Assembly (NCBI GenBank): GCA_028641055.1
Contig: CM054060.1
Span: forward strand, 159,962,322 to 160,026,321
From: Alopecurus myosuroides
Taxonomy: Eukaryota; Streptophyta; Magnoliopsida; Poales; Poaceae
DNA length: 64,000 bases
Direction of reading: 5' to 3'
The translations under genes and the position numbers were made by a program. Positions 45,403 to 59,600 of the stretch are shown one piece after another (the stretch's first letter is position 1; the number at the start of each line of letters is the position of its first letter). The notes beneath the pieces are model-generated. The model saw nothing but the letters and a program-made list of their open reading frames with translations, had not been told where the DNA came from and ran no database searches.

Positions 45403-46343
45403 CAATTCACCTGCACCTGAAAGTACTTATGTTCGTAGTGGTTTATCAGTAGTAACAATTTTATAGTAGCAGCAGAAGTGAAAATAACAGCAGTAGTATG
45501 AAAACAACAGAAGTAGTGATTGAAGTAAACATCGGTATTAAATACTGTAGGCATAGGGATGGATGAACGGGCGTTGCATGGATATGAAAGTTCTCGTAAT
45601 GATCATGTTAGGGGCATTGCAGATAAATATGATAAAGCATCCAAGCACTAAGTAACCATAGGCATGTGTTCCGTAAATAGTCGTACATGCTCGCAATGAG
45701 AACTTGCACAACATATTTTGTCCTACCAGCCCGTTTTCAGCGGGGCCTCAAGGGAACTACTGGTAATTAAGGTGTTCCTTTTAATAGAACACCGGAGCAA
45801 AGCATTAACACTTCGTGAACACATGTGATCCTCACATTGCAGCCATCCCCTCCGGTTGTCCCAATTTCTGTCACTTCGGGGCCTAGGGTTCCAGACAACA
45901 ATATGTGTAAACAACTTGCAGGTATGATCAAGAAATAATAATTATCATCGTGATTCAATAACATGTTCAGATCTGAGATCATGGAACTTGGGCCCAAGTG
46001 GCAAGCATTAAGCATAACAAGTTGCAACAATGTCAATAGCACTAATAGAGGATACTATGCACTATTCCCTAACAATCACGGCATTATTACATGAACGATC
46101 TCATCCAATCCCTACCATCCCTTTCAACCTACAGCGGGGAATTACTCACACATGGATGGGGGAAACATGGATGGTCAATGGAGAGGCGTTGGTGATGACG
46201 ATGGCGATGATCTCCTCCACTTCCCGTCCTGGTAGGGTGCCAGAAAAGGAACTTCTGATCCCCGAATCGAGGTTTGGGACAACGACGGCGCCCTGTTGTG
46301 TTTCTGTGGAATCTGACGTACCCCCTCGGGTTTTAGGGTTGAA
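45403..46343 (-). repeat. Element A LTR fragment in unit 2
   Basis: Copy of 36124-37064. It lacks the LTR terminus and primer site, which shows that the duplication started inside the LTR. Confidence 0.9.
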
Positions 46344-47538
46344 TGTCACACCCCAGTTTTAGGTCACTTGTAACACATGAGGGAAGCCATTTTTGTGAGC
46401 CAACAAAAACTTTTTAATACCCTTGTGTAATCCAACATTATGTAATGAACCATATTTATCTATGCAATACAAGCAAGCTTTGATCAAAAATCATTTATTA
46501 ACTTTTCTGATGTTTTCCAATTCTTTCTGGGATGCTTTCCACATGAGGATTTCAATACTTTTCATTCCAATTAGTGTGAAATTGTTGTTTTCAACTTATT
46601 GATAATATTTGGTTTCGTTTAAACCAAGAAAAATTTTTGGAAAAAGATTAATTGAATGTTTTCTATTAAGTTTTCTATAGAAACTTATCCCTATAATAAA
46701 TAAGCCAAGTAGTTGTTTTCCACCCATGTTATCCATATGCTAGGGAATCATATTTAATGTTTTCTTGGCATGAATGTGTTCTCTGTTATATGGACTACAA
46801 AGGGGTGATCTTGGTTTGGAAATTGAATTGAGAAAACAATCATTTGCTTGATGGATTTGTGTTAAGAAAATAAGGCCGTTTTGTGTTTTCTGAAAAACAG
46901 AGAAAACAGGAACTAGCTGTTTTCCAGCCTTGTTTTCAGTGCTCATTTGATTTTCAAATTTATTTTATTTTGGTGTTTCTGAAAGTACAAAACTTTCTTA
47001 ACACAACCACACTTTGAAAATAAACTTTGGAACAGATTTGGTTCATGAAAAAAGAATCAACTTTTGCCTAATCCACTCAGCTGCAAACACTTAGAAAATT
47101 TCTCTAAGTCATTAAGTCTGAATCTGAAAAATTCAGAAAACAGTAAGTGCCATCAAATTCAAATGCTTATATCTTTTGACTGGAAAACTTTTTTTTCTTA
47201 GCCACTTGGACCTTCTAGAAGCCTAGTCATCCCTCTCTCTTTTCCTTGCTTTGGATTCGAGTCATGTTGACCAGAGAGGAGAGGGAGGTGCTGGTTTCAG
47301 AGGAGAAAACGAGGGGAGAGGCATGAGGAGTTCTGACAGAGCGCACTGTGCACGGTGCACTATGGCCACCCCGTGCATTCTTCCACGCCCTCGCCCGTTG
47401 TGGCTTTGACCGACCCCGTTTGCACCTCCTAGCCACACCCAAAGGCCAAGGGGCAAGGCATGGGCAGCCAGAGTGCGCCCCGAGCCATTTCTCTGTCACC
47501 TGAGGGCGCCCGTGCGCACACACCACGACCCCCGCGGA

Positions 47539-47544
47539 TATAAA
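47539..47544 (+). promoter_or_regulatory. TATA box of solo LTR D, copy 2
   Basis: TATAAA in the context GGATATAAAGCC; equivalent to 38261 in copy 1. Confidence 0.6.
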
Positions 47545-47685
47545 GCCACGGGAGCGCCCTGGCCTCGCCACCACACTCACATTCCACCCCTTACCCACCC
47601 CAACCACGAGCATGAACACCCTGGGCTCTCTGTCAGCCCAGATTGCCGGAAAACGCCGCCGACCACCGCGGACAGCAAAGGTGGG

Positions 47686-50600
47686 ATGTGCACGTCGTGG
47701 GCAACCCCGCCCCTTCCCTTTGCTTCCATCGTTCTCCCCACCCTCCGTAGACCTCACCTGACCAACACCCGTGTCCCCTCGCTTGCAGGATCACCGGAGA
47801 CGCCGTCGGAGCCGCCGCGGACCCGCAGCATCGCGTCAGCGACTGAGGCCATCTCGCGCCGTGCTTCCACCGCCCCTGCACTGCCCCGAGTTCGTGACAC
47901 CACCTCGTCCCCGCGCCACCAACCCTCGCGACCCCTAGGTGAGCTATCGATGGAATCTCGCTGCCGGTCGTGCTCTGATCAAACGGGAGAGAGAGAAGAG
48001 AGTGTGAGGGAGACGAAGGCCGTGCGCCGTTGATCGTGAGATCAACGACCACGTTTCAAACATGGAACGGTACGCGTGTGCCGCACTCGTGGAAACGAAC
48101 TGGGCCGTAAGGTCTTAGCAGGCCGTGCGCCCGTGAGAGAAGAACAGCCCGCACACGATTCCTTTTTCTTTTTAAAATTAACAGAAACATGCTAGTTACT
48201 TTAATCATGTTAAAAATAGCTAAACTCAAAAATAAAATCAACCAAAATTCTCTGTGGTATATCTACTAAATCTCGAACGTATGCAACTTGCAAATCTGTG
48301 TTTGAACCATTATTTTGAAAATGAAAAATCATGAGCCACACACTGTCTGTTAGAGTAAAAATGCAATAACTTTTTGTTGGAATGTTCAAATTGTGAAAAC
48401 TAAAATTCTTGGAGTAGCTCTCGACTAGATCTATCAGTAGGGCTTGACCTCACATCAAGGTGAGCTACCTTTTGGAAATTCCATCCACTTTGGTAAATGT
48501 CCAGTAGCACTTTCTAGGATTTATAGAAGTTGTTTGAAAATACTTTTTCATGTGGATCCAACTGGATCTGTTATTATATGCTTAGATCTATGTTATCCTA
48601 GCTTGGTGTGATTCTATAGAGATCTATATTTATTTTGGCAACAGATCTAATTTTTGCACTTTTCTGTTAGAAATAATATGTGTAGATTTATTTTTAGAAT
48701 AATTGCTTGCTAGTGTTACTTTGTTTTCTAGCATGTTTAGATGTTGTGCTTAGTGTTAAAAGGTTGTTTACTCACAGATCTAGCATGTTAGAAAGTGTGT
48801 GCATGTTTCATTATTGTATGGAGCTAGTATGTGCATAGTATTAGTCTCTAGTTTTTATTTTAATAAATCTTGTGATGCAAAGTATAGCTAGTTTATTTAC
48901 CTAAGTTTTTAGAGGTGTTTTGATAGGGTCCAGTACCATTTTGGTACTGGTTAGATGTTGTTTTCACCTCTTTTAGGTTGCATTTTATTTCTTAGAGATG
49001 CATGTGTAGTTGTAGTGTTATTTGCTCATAGTGTTATTTCTCACTAGATTCAATAGTTGTTGTTTTGCTTAGTGAATATTTTGTTTTACACAAGTTGGAC
49101 CTGAGGATTAGGACCTCTTTAATATCATGGAAAACCTAGTGGAACACCCACTGGTTCCATTTCATCTTGGTGAGAAATGCCATCTCTCAACCATAGTAGT
49201 AGCAGTGGTAAATATTATTATTTTTGGTGTATGCTTGTGGAATGTTTGCTTGATAAACTTGTGTGTTATTTTTTTGTGCCTTGCTTGATGTATGGTGTAT
49301 TTGAGTATCATTTATTGCTTAGTTTGGTTCTTATTGAGTGTCCTTATTTTATTTTTGCGACGATAGAAAACGAAGAAGAAGTAGTTGGTGCCGGAGGCTA
49401 CTACTACCATTCTTGTTGTTATCACGAGCAGGAACCTCAACTCCTCCAAGGCAAGCCATCCTTAAAGCTTTCTGTTATACTACTTATCTTTATCTATCAT
49501 GCATGTTCTACTTCTGAAGTTTTACAAAAGAATATTTATTACCAAAACTATTTTTGTTGAGTGGCTATCATTATTACTATTAATATTATATAGTATATTA
49601 TCACCTTGCTATTAGTCAAGTTGGTGTTACCAAGACTTAAGCCACTATAAGGTATATAAATACCGCCTAAGATAATAATCTTGAGTCCCTAAGTGGACAC
49701 TTTTAAAATGTGCTTTTGCAAACAAAAGGTGTTATGAAAAGTTCACAGTGGAAAGGCGGGACCTTGTTCACCGGGGGAGCTAAAGAGTTGTTTTCAAATG
49801 GTTTACAAAAGGCACATAACCTAGTCTTCGCTGGACAACCAAGAAGTATTGCAACTCTACCCCAACATGGGTACGGGGCCTATCGAGATACTTGTTCTTG
49901 TTAGTGTGTGTACTATCCCAAAAAGCTATAGAGAGGATGATACTCAGAACCGAAGTGTCACCAGGAGGGAGAAACATGACATACACAGTGTGGGATTAAT
50001 TTTCCCTCCGGATGCGACAATGGGGTCCCCTGTTTGGCGATGTGTGACATGGTTCCAGGGGGAATAAACCTAATTGAAGGGATAGTCATATACTAGCTTG
50101 ATCAGAGTGGACAATTAGGATCATTCTTCCGATGCTTGCATATCGCTGTGTCGATCCATGGTTGGTTCATGGCAGATGATTGGATCTAGTGGAATCTGTA
50201 CACCTCTGCAGAGTAAAACTATTCAGAATAGCTGTAACATCCCAAGTCTGAAAAATAGCCTTTAGAATGTTTGCTCTCTGTTATTTTATGTTCTGCATCA
50301 TGGCATCATGTTGATTGCATTTGTTTTGTTTGTTTTCCATTTGTTTTCCACTGTTTTCATTTGTTTTCCAACTGTTTTCAGTTGTTTTCCCTTGTTTTCT
50401 ATTTGAATTCCAAACCAAAATTCAAACCCTTTGTTTCATCCTTGTGATGTTACAATTTCTAAAATGATATTTCAAAATAAAACAATTATTTGTTTCCATG
50501 TTGTTTGCATTTGATTCTTATTTGTTGCATTTGTTTTCCACTGTTTTCACAACTCAAATTCAAACCTTACTCAAACAATGTTTTCATACTTGTTCTGTTA

Positions 50601-53600
50601 CAATTTTTGGAATAAAAATAACAAATAAAAACAACCCATTTGTTGTCATATTTTTCAATATGGATCAACTAATAAAATGGTGTTTTATTTTCCACTAATT
50701 AAACTCCAAGTTGATTTCAAATTCAAGGCAAAACTTTCAAACAGCACCAACTTCCAAGACATGAAAGATACCAAACCATTCTAATGTTTTAATCAAATTA
50801 AATCATTGGGGTTCCCCTAATAAACATGTTGATTTTAATAAAAAACCAAATAAGAAGCATTCTTTTAAATATTGACTTAAATTGCAAAACAGTATTTAAA
50901 AATTAATCTTCTGCAAAACCCAAACTTGGCATTTGTTTTCTTCTAACCTAACTAGCTAACACTATTTTTTATAAAATTTCTATTAACTTAAAAAGCCTTC
51001 TTTTCTTCCTTTTGGTTCTATGCAAAAAAATAATAATAATAAGAACAAATAATTTTAAAACCTCAAGGGAGAGGGGCATGGCCCATCCTTTCTTTCCTTT
51101 CCCCCAAAGCCCATCCCTTTCCTCTCTTTCTGGCCCACCCCCTCCCTCTGTCGCTTTCTTCTACCTGATGTCACTCTGTACGATCTCCTCCCTGGCCACA
51201 CGATCATCTCCTCCCCTCACCGATTGCTTGCCGTACCAGTGCCTTTCTGCCCTTAAAAACCACCACCGATCCCTCTGCTTCCAGCCTAGACCTAGAACCC
51301 TAGCTAGTTTCCCTTCCCCTCGCCGCCATTCTCCTCTCTGCTAAGCCCTTTCTCCCTGTATCTCTCTATGCTGAACCTGAGGCTCCCACCTAGAACCCCA
51401 CCTTCCTCCACTAGCGCAGGTAGCCACCTTCACCTCGAGGAGCCCCTGAGGAGTGGAACGGAAACGGGGGAGTCCCTGGAGTTCCCCCGTGTCCTCGTCG
51501 CTCGCCGGGATGCACCACGGTGGCCGCGCCGCCGCCGGCTTTCTCCCTCCGTTTCAGCCTCGACTACTGAACGACGACAACGAGACCGAGGTGATCGCCC
51601 ATCTCTCCCCTATTTCCCTTCTGTTCCTTGGCATCGTCACGAGGCCTGCACGCATCACTCGCACGCCCCAATCGCGAACCCCCGAAACCCCATCGCCACA
51701 GCGAGGCGCAGGTCACCGGCGGCAGACCGCCTGTCTGACGGAAGTTCAGATCGAACTGAACTGCAATTTCAGTAGCAGTTGGTTCAGTTAACAGCTCGCA
51801 GAGACACAATAACCCCAGCCGCACCCTGTATCTATCACGATTCGAGCGCTAGCCGCACTGGTAGCATCCACCCGCGCGCAGCGCAGCGCCCGCGGTTCGA
51901 TTCCCCGCGGCGCCACCCCTTTTTGGGGATTTTCTCTCCCCCGCACCTGGCCCCACCTGTAAGCCCCTATGGTTGACAGCTGTACTGCCACGCGCGCGCA
52001 CGCCCCACGTAGGCCCGCGGCCCCACTGGCAGTGGCTGTGGGTGGAAACCCACGCGGTAACAAATTGTTAACTCCTTTTTCTGTTATTTCATAAACCAAT
52101 TAAAAGGCAGAATTAAACAACCAAACTAAATCTTTAATATCTTTTAATATATAACTCTAAAAAATAAAAGTTGTATATGTTTTCTGTTCAAAATTTAACA
52201 ATCTTTCCAAATAACTTATTTGTGTTCTGTTTTGAATTTTCCAAATACTTTAAAATTCAAATTTGAATAATTCAAATGTAATTTGAAATAATTCATAACT
52301 AATTCAAACTGTTTTCAAATAATACAAATAAAATATGTTTTTCACACCTTTTTGAGTGTTCTATCCAAATATAAAATTTGTTCACTGTTTTGAATATTTT
52401 AAATTGGTGCAAAATTTGAAAACTTGTCAAATTCATTTAAATTTGCAAAATTCATAACTTGCTCATAAAAATTCCAAATTTCACAAACCAAATATGTTTT
52501 CCAATAAACTTTTCATGTACTTTCCAAATATAAAATTCGTTTTCTGGTTTGAATAATTTAAATTGCCTAAACAATTTAAATCTTGTTTAATTCAATTAAA
52601 ACTTGTTTAATATTGTTTAATTCATAATTAAATAATCCTAAGTCCAATTTCAAAATGTGAAACATGTAATCCAACTAAAATTTGATGTTCTTTTCAAATA
52701 TAAATTTTGTTAATTGTTTTGCACACTTTAAATTGATGAAAACAACAATTGTTTGTGTGACATCTCTAAGTAACCAAATTTTCCAAACTTAATCAATGAT
52801 TTCCAAAACTTGTTCCAATCCTTTTTCACTTGCATCTATCATTGTTATTTGTTGTTAATTTGCTGTTTTACTCATCCATGCATCATGCTAATTCACTTAC
52901 ACATGATGACTAGTTGTAAAACCATTAATTCAACCATAATTCATGGGCTTTTCATATGCAACTCAAAATTGCATATGGGTCCATTTAATCCTGTTTCTAT
53001 CTTGTCAAATAGTTTATTTTGATGCATCTATTAACATGTCATGCATCATCTTTGATTGTGCACAATGCCATGATAATGATTGTTTATCTTTCTGCATTGT
53101 TTGTTTGCTTCTTCTCGGATAAACGACGACGTTGAGGCCGACGATCCTTACGACATCCCTTCTAAGGATTTAGCTCAGTACCAGGCTACTGGGTTTTGCA
53201 GGCAAGTTATCACTCACATGATCCACTGTGTTCCTTTCAACCTTGGTTACCGATACTTTCCGTTGTTCTTTCTGCTGGCCTTAGTAGTAGTTGTTCTGTT
53301 ACGAACCCATCACATGAATCCCTTAACCTTGATATTGCCTCACTACCATACCTATAACCATTGCTTGTTGCCCGTGTCTTACTATCTTGCTTAGGGTTGT
53401 TTTGCTCGAGTCTGTTACCCGTTATTTTTTGTTATTACTCTATTATGTTCTGGGGGCTCGATGTTAATCAATCAATCATGCTAATGTTGCTATTAATAAT
53501 AAATTTGATGATAAGGCACCGGCAGGAGGCCCTTTGTGGTTTTGAGGCCTGCTAGTGTCGACCCTAATAGGAAAAGGGTCTTGTCTACTGATCCATGATG

Positions 53601-56600
53601 AGCGCACTACCCGCATTTGGGGAGTATGGGCTCCCCCTCAGTTTGACCCGATTCGCATCTCGTCCAAATCGCCTCATTTAGTTCGGGTTTTCCATTTGCT
53701 GCATGCATGATCTTGCGAGCCCTTGGTACCCGGGTGGAACTTTCGTAGTCGGCATATAGGGGGACACGGTCTTAGAGTGCTATGAGGGTCCATTTTCTTC
53801 TGGGCTCGATTAGCCGTGCGCCCAAGGTGCTTTGGGCTTGATGCGAAGAAGGGTTGGATTGTGTTGAGTGCCCCGCTTGGTGGAGTGGCCGCTCCATCTG
53901 GCGGGATATTCATGAGTGTACGGCTAAATTGGTGCAACCCTGCAGGGATAATCTTCTCGAGAAGCCGTGTTTTCCGCGGTTATGGATTACTTGGTGAAAG
54001 TACTGGCTAACAAGTACTCAGGACAACTTAAACATAATGATCAAACATGTTACACCCCATGATTAATAATTTGACTAGTAATAGGCTTATTGACACAATA
54101 ATTTGAACCATCACTATTACCACTGTGTGAGTTATCCTCGGATTGCTTCTTTGGATAAGGGGCGAGATCCAGGATGGGTTTGTTTGAAGTTATCTTTCAG
54201 TTGGTTACAATCCTCGATCTTATCTCCTTTCTGTTAGCCGGAAGTGGTAGAATCTCTGTAGTTGGTTAGCACAGCCAGTTGCAGCATCTTTTATATCCCC
54301 TCTCTTCCGTTGAACCCAAGGCATCTGTGCTTGGTGTTGACGGGTTACACTTTGGTGAACTGTGAGTCTTGCTTGCCAGTACGTTTATGTACTGACCCCT
54401 TTGGGGCTGTGGTTTACGCAGACGACGTTTCCGAGGATCTCCATGGTGGCTACTACGTGGAGTATGACGACGAGACTGCTGACGAGTAGATAGCGGACCC
54501 GGGCAGGATCCGAGACTTCGTGGATGGGCTCCGTCTGTTTGTTTCCGGCCTCTTAGGCCTATTTGGTTCTTGTCTGTACTCAGACATGTTGAATGCTTCC
54601 GCTGTATTGTAATGATGAATTGTTGGGGCATGTGCCCTCTGAATGATTGTATTTGCTATCTCTGCTCTAATGAGAGCTATTTGCAACTTATTTCAATCTT
54701 TTGTGTCGTAGAGATCTGTTGTGATATCACTTGTTAAACGCCGTTGACGTACCATGTGTGTATGGTTTGAAGTACGTCAACGGAAGTGCCTTTGATCTCT
54801 AGTGGATAGTTTACATCGACGATGGAATAGCAGGGCTTGTGTTGTCGCGCATAAGCGCGGGCCTACCAGGAAGCTGGGACGTGGGAGCAGTTATGCCCCA
54901 TAATCCAAGCATCTGCTATCCAGTTCGTACGGTGAGTATCCCCTAGAAATCAGGGTGCGACAAATGGTATCAGAGCCTGTCTGCCTATAGGATCCCTTTT
55001 TACTGGTCGCAGTTGAGTCTAGAAACTATTTTGTAGCTATATAGGAAAAATGAAACGTGAGAGTAGGAATTCTGTTCTTTTTCTTCTTTTCCCCACCCTC
55101 CCTCCCTTTTCTGGTAAGGAAGTGCAACGTTGATTTTTCCTTTCTCATCTAAACTTTCAAGTGAGGATTTCACGTATTCTGGTTTCTCTAGGATGGTTAT
55201 ATCTACTAGACCATAGGAATGGAGGTGGTTGTGACATGATTTATCATGTTGCCTACTCATGATTGAGAACGGTGGCAAATAAGCCCCGGAAGCAGATCCT
55301 CTATTCCTTAAGCAGTAGATATTGATCCTTTAGAAGCCCGGATGGGTTTTCCGTAGTACCTCAGGAGTTTTGTTCTCGTTTTCCCGATGTTGATATCCTG
55401 TTCTTCTCAACATCCTGTTCGTCCGTTGAAATCTTGTTGTTGTTTTCTACTTCATTTCTTCTACCGGCGTCAAGTTAACTTCCCAAATATCAAATCTATC
55501 TGTCCAGAGAGGTTCTTGTTGTTGTTGTTGTTTTCATTCCTCAAGCACCACATTCCAAATAGTCTATTCTCCATATGGATCAAGTTCTGTTTTAATCAAA
55601 GTTTTCCCGTTCATCTACTAAACTCTATTCCAGCTAAACTGTTGTTTGATACCGGAGCATCACATTCTTTGTGTCACAATCTTTTCCACAACATACAACC
55701 CAATTCTGATTCCACTAAGCAATCAAATCTCGTTCACTCTTCGGAATCTCAAATGTTGACTTCCAAGATAAGTAAGAACAATCCAATTCTAATGGGAGGC
55801 CACATATTCCTCGTTACTCTCATGTTGATGATTCTGACATTGATGATTATTCTTGGTGTTGCATTGATGTCAATAACTCTGTTCCACCATTCTAGCCAGA
55901 TAGTCTATTCTCCAAATGAATCAAATTCTATCCAGCTATACACCCTTGGTGCAAACCTCTCCCTTTACTTGAAATGTTCCGGTGGTTTCCAAATTCCCTG
56001 ACGTCTATCCACTGTGCACGATGTGTTTAACGTGTCACAGCTCAAGAGGATCTTCCCAAGAAGTTTCCGGACCGTTTCTTTTCTCAGCAGGAATCTCGGG
56101 GCGCGATTCCTTCAAGGGGGGGCGTTTTGTAACATCCCAAGTCTGAAAAATAGCCTTTAGAATGTTTGCTCTCTGTTATTTTATGTTCTGCATCATGGCA
56201 TCATGTTGATTGCATTTGTTTTGTTTGTTTTCCATTTGTTTTCCACTGTTTTCATTTGTTTTCCAACTGTTTTCAGTTGTTTTCCCTTGTTTTCTATTTG
56301 AATTCCAAACCAAAATTCAAACCCTTTGTTTCATCCTTGTGATGTTACAATTTCTAAAATGATATTTCAAAATAAAACAATTATTTGTTTCCATGTTGTT
56401 TGCATTTGATTCTTATTTGTTGCATTTGTTTTCCACTGTTTTCACAACTCAAATTCAAACCTTACTCAAACAATGTTTTCATACTTGTTCTGTTACAATT
56501 TTTGGAATAAAAATAACAAATAAAAACAACCCATTTGTTGTCATATTTTTCAATATGGATCAACTAATAAAATGGTGTTTTATTTTCCACTAATTAAACT

Positions 56601-59600
56601 CCAAGTTGATTTCAAATTCAAGGCAAAACTTTCAAACAGCACCAACTTCCAAGACATGAAAGATACCAAACCATTCTAATGTTTTAATCAAATTAAATCA
56701 TTGGGGTTCCCCTAATAAACATGTTGATTTTAATAAAAAACCAAATAAGAAGCATTCTTTTAAATATTGACTTAAATTGCAAAACAGTATTTAAAAATTA
56801 ATCTTCTACAAAACCCAAACTTGGCATTTGTTTTCTTCTAACCTAACTAGCTAACACTAATTTTTATAAAATTTCTATTAACTTAAAAAGCCTTCTTTTC
56901 TTCCTTTTGGTTCTATGCAAAAAAAATAATAATAATAAGAACAAATAATTTTAAAACCTCAAGGGAGAGGGGCATGGCCCATCCTTTCTTTCCTTTCCCC
57001 CAAAGCCCATCCCTTTCCTCTCTTTCTGGCCCACCCCCTCCCTCTGTCGCTTTCTTCTACCTGATGTCACTCTGTACGATCTCCTCCCTGGCCACACGAT
57101 CATCTCCTCCCCTCACCGATTGCTTGCCGTACCAGTGCCTTTCTGCCCTTAAAAACCACCACCGATCCCTCTGCTTCCAGCCTAGACCTAGAACCCTAGC
57201 TAGTTTCCCTTCCCCTCGCCGCCATTCTCCTCTCTGCTAAGCCCTTTCTCCCTGTATCTCTCTATGCTGAACCTGAGGCTCCCACCTAGAACCCCACCTT
57301 CCTCCACTAGCGCAGGTAGCCACCTTCACCTCGAGGAGCCCCTGAGGAGTGGAACGGAAACGGGGGAGTCCCTGGAGTTCCCCCGTGTCCTCGTCGCTCG
57401 CCGGGATGCACCACGGTGGCCGCGCCGCCGCCGGCTTTCTCCCTCCGTTTCAGCCTCGACTACTGAACGACGACAACGAGACCGAGGTGATCGCCCATCT
57501 CTCCCCTATTTCCCTTCTGTTCCTTGGCATCGTCACGAGGCCTGCACGCATCACTCGCACGCCCCAATCGCGAACCCCCGAAACCCCATCGCCACAGCGA
57601 GGCGCAGGTCACCGGCGGCAGACCGCCTGTCTGACGGAAGTTCAGATCGAACTGAACTGCAATTTCAGTAGCAGTTGGTTCAGTTAACACCTCGCAGAGA
57701 CACAATAACCCCAGCCGCACCCTGTATCTATCACGATTCGAGCGCTAGCCGCACTGGTAGCATCCACCCGCGCGCAGCGCAGCGCCCGCGGTTCGATTCC
57801 CCGCGGCGCCACCCCTTTTTGGGGATTTTCTCTCCCCCGCACCTGGCCCCACCTGTAAGCCCCTATGGTTGACAGTTGTACTGCCACGCGCGCGCACGCC
57901 CCACGTAGGCCCGCGGCCCCACTGGCAGTGGCTGTGGGTGGAAACCCACGCGGTAACAAATTGTTAACTCCTTTTTCTGTTATTTCATAAACCAATTAAA
58001 AGGCAGAATTAAACAACCAAACTAAATCTTTAATATCTTTTAATATATAACTCTAAAAAATAAAAGTTGTATATGTTTTCTGTTCAAAATTTAACAATCT
58101 TTCCAAATAACTTATTTGTGTTCTGTTTTGAATTTTCCAAATACTTTAAAATTCAAATTTGAATAATTCAAATGTAATTTGAAATAATTCATAACTAATT
58201 CAAACTGTTTTCAAATAATACAAATAAAATATGTTTTTCACACCTTTTTGAGTGTTCTATCCAAATATAAAATTTGTTCACGTATTTGAATATTTTAAAT
58301 TGGTGCAAAATTTGAAAACTTGTCAAATTCATTTAAATTTGCAAAATTCATAACTTGCTCATAAAAATTCCAAATTTCACAAACCAAATATGTTTTCCAA
58401 TCAACTTTTCATGTACTTTCCAAATATAAAATTCGTTTTCTGGTTTGAATAATTTAAATTGCCTAAACAATTTAAATCTTGTTTAATTCAATTAAAACTT
58501 GTTTAATATTGTTTAATTCATAATTAAATAATCCTAAGTCCAATTGCAAAATGTGAAACATGTAATCCAACTAAAATTTGATGTTCTTTTCAAATATAAA
58601 TTTTGTTAATTGTTTTGCACACTTTAAATTGATGAAAACAACAATTGTTTGTGTGACATCTCTAAGTAACCAAATTTTCCAAACTTAATCAATGATTTCC
58701 AAAACTTGTTCCAATCCTTTTTCACTTGCATCTATCATTGTTATTTGTTGTTAATTTGCTGTTTTACTCATCCATGCATCATGCTAATTCACTTACACAT
58801 GATGACTAGTTGTAAAACCATTAATTCAACCATAATTCATGGGCTTTTCATATGCAACTCAAAATTGCATATGGGTCCATTTAATCCTGTTTCTATCTTG
58901 TCAAATAGTTTATTTTGATGCATCTATTAACATGTCATGCATCATCTTTGATTGTGCACAATGCCATGATAATGATTGTTTATCTTTCTGCATTGTTTGT
59001 TTGCTTCTTCTCGGATAAACGACGATGTTGAGGCCGACGATCCTTACGACATCCCTTCTAAGGATTTAGCTCAGTACCAGGCTACTGGGTTTTGCAGGCA
59101 AGTTATCACTCACATGATCCACTGTGTTCCTTTCAACCTTGGTTACCGATACTTTCCGTTGTTCTTTCTGCTGGCCTTAGTAGTAGTTGTTCTGTTACGA
59201 ACCCATCACATGAATCCCTTAACCTTGATATTGCCTCACTACCATACCTATAACCATTGCTTGTTGCCCGTGTCTTACTATCTTTCTTAGGGTTGTTTTG
59301 CTCGAGTCTGTTACCCGTTACTTTTTGTTATTACTCTATTATGTTCTGGGGGCTCGATGTTAATCAATCAATCATGCTAATGTTGCTATTAATAATAAAT
59401 TTGATGATAAGGCACCGGTAGGAGGCCCTTTGTGGTTTTGAGGCCTGCTAGTGTCGACCCTAATAGGAAAAGGGTCTTGTCTACTGATCCATGATGAGCG
59501 CACTACCCGCATTTGGGGAGTATGGGCTCCCCCTCAGTTTGACCCGATTCGCATCTCGTCCAAATCGCCTCATTTAGTTCGGGTTTTCCATTTGCTGCAT

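Larger units (their letters stand above)
50233..54962 (+). repeat. Element F 5' LTR (4730 bp)
   Basis: It pairs with 56128-60858 and is a diverged relative of the B LTR. The order is an AT-rich start, GC-rich block (51060-51990), AT-rich stretch, mini-exon remnant (53123-53201), hairpin block (53938-53984) and terminal acidic exon (54422-54489). A tRNA-like B-box GGTTCGATTCC lies at 51894-51904, followed by TTTTT at 51920. Confidence 0.93.

Noticed and set aside
51840..51925. A functional tRNA gene
   Set aside because: The T-arm stem does not pair properly and no acceptor stem is found; kept only as a low-confidence tRNA-like pair.
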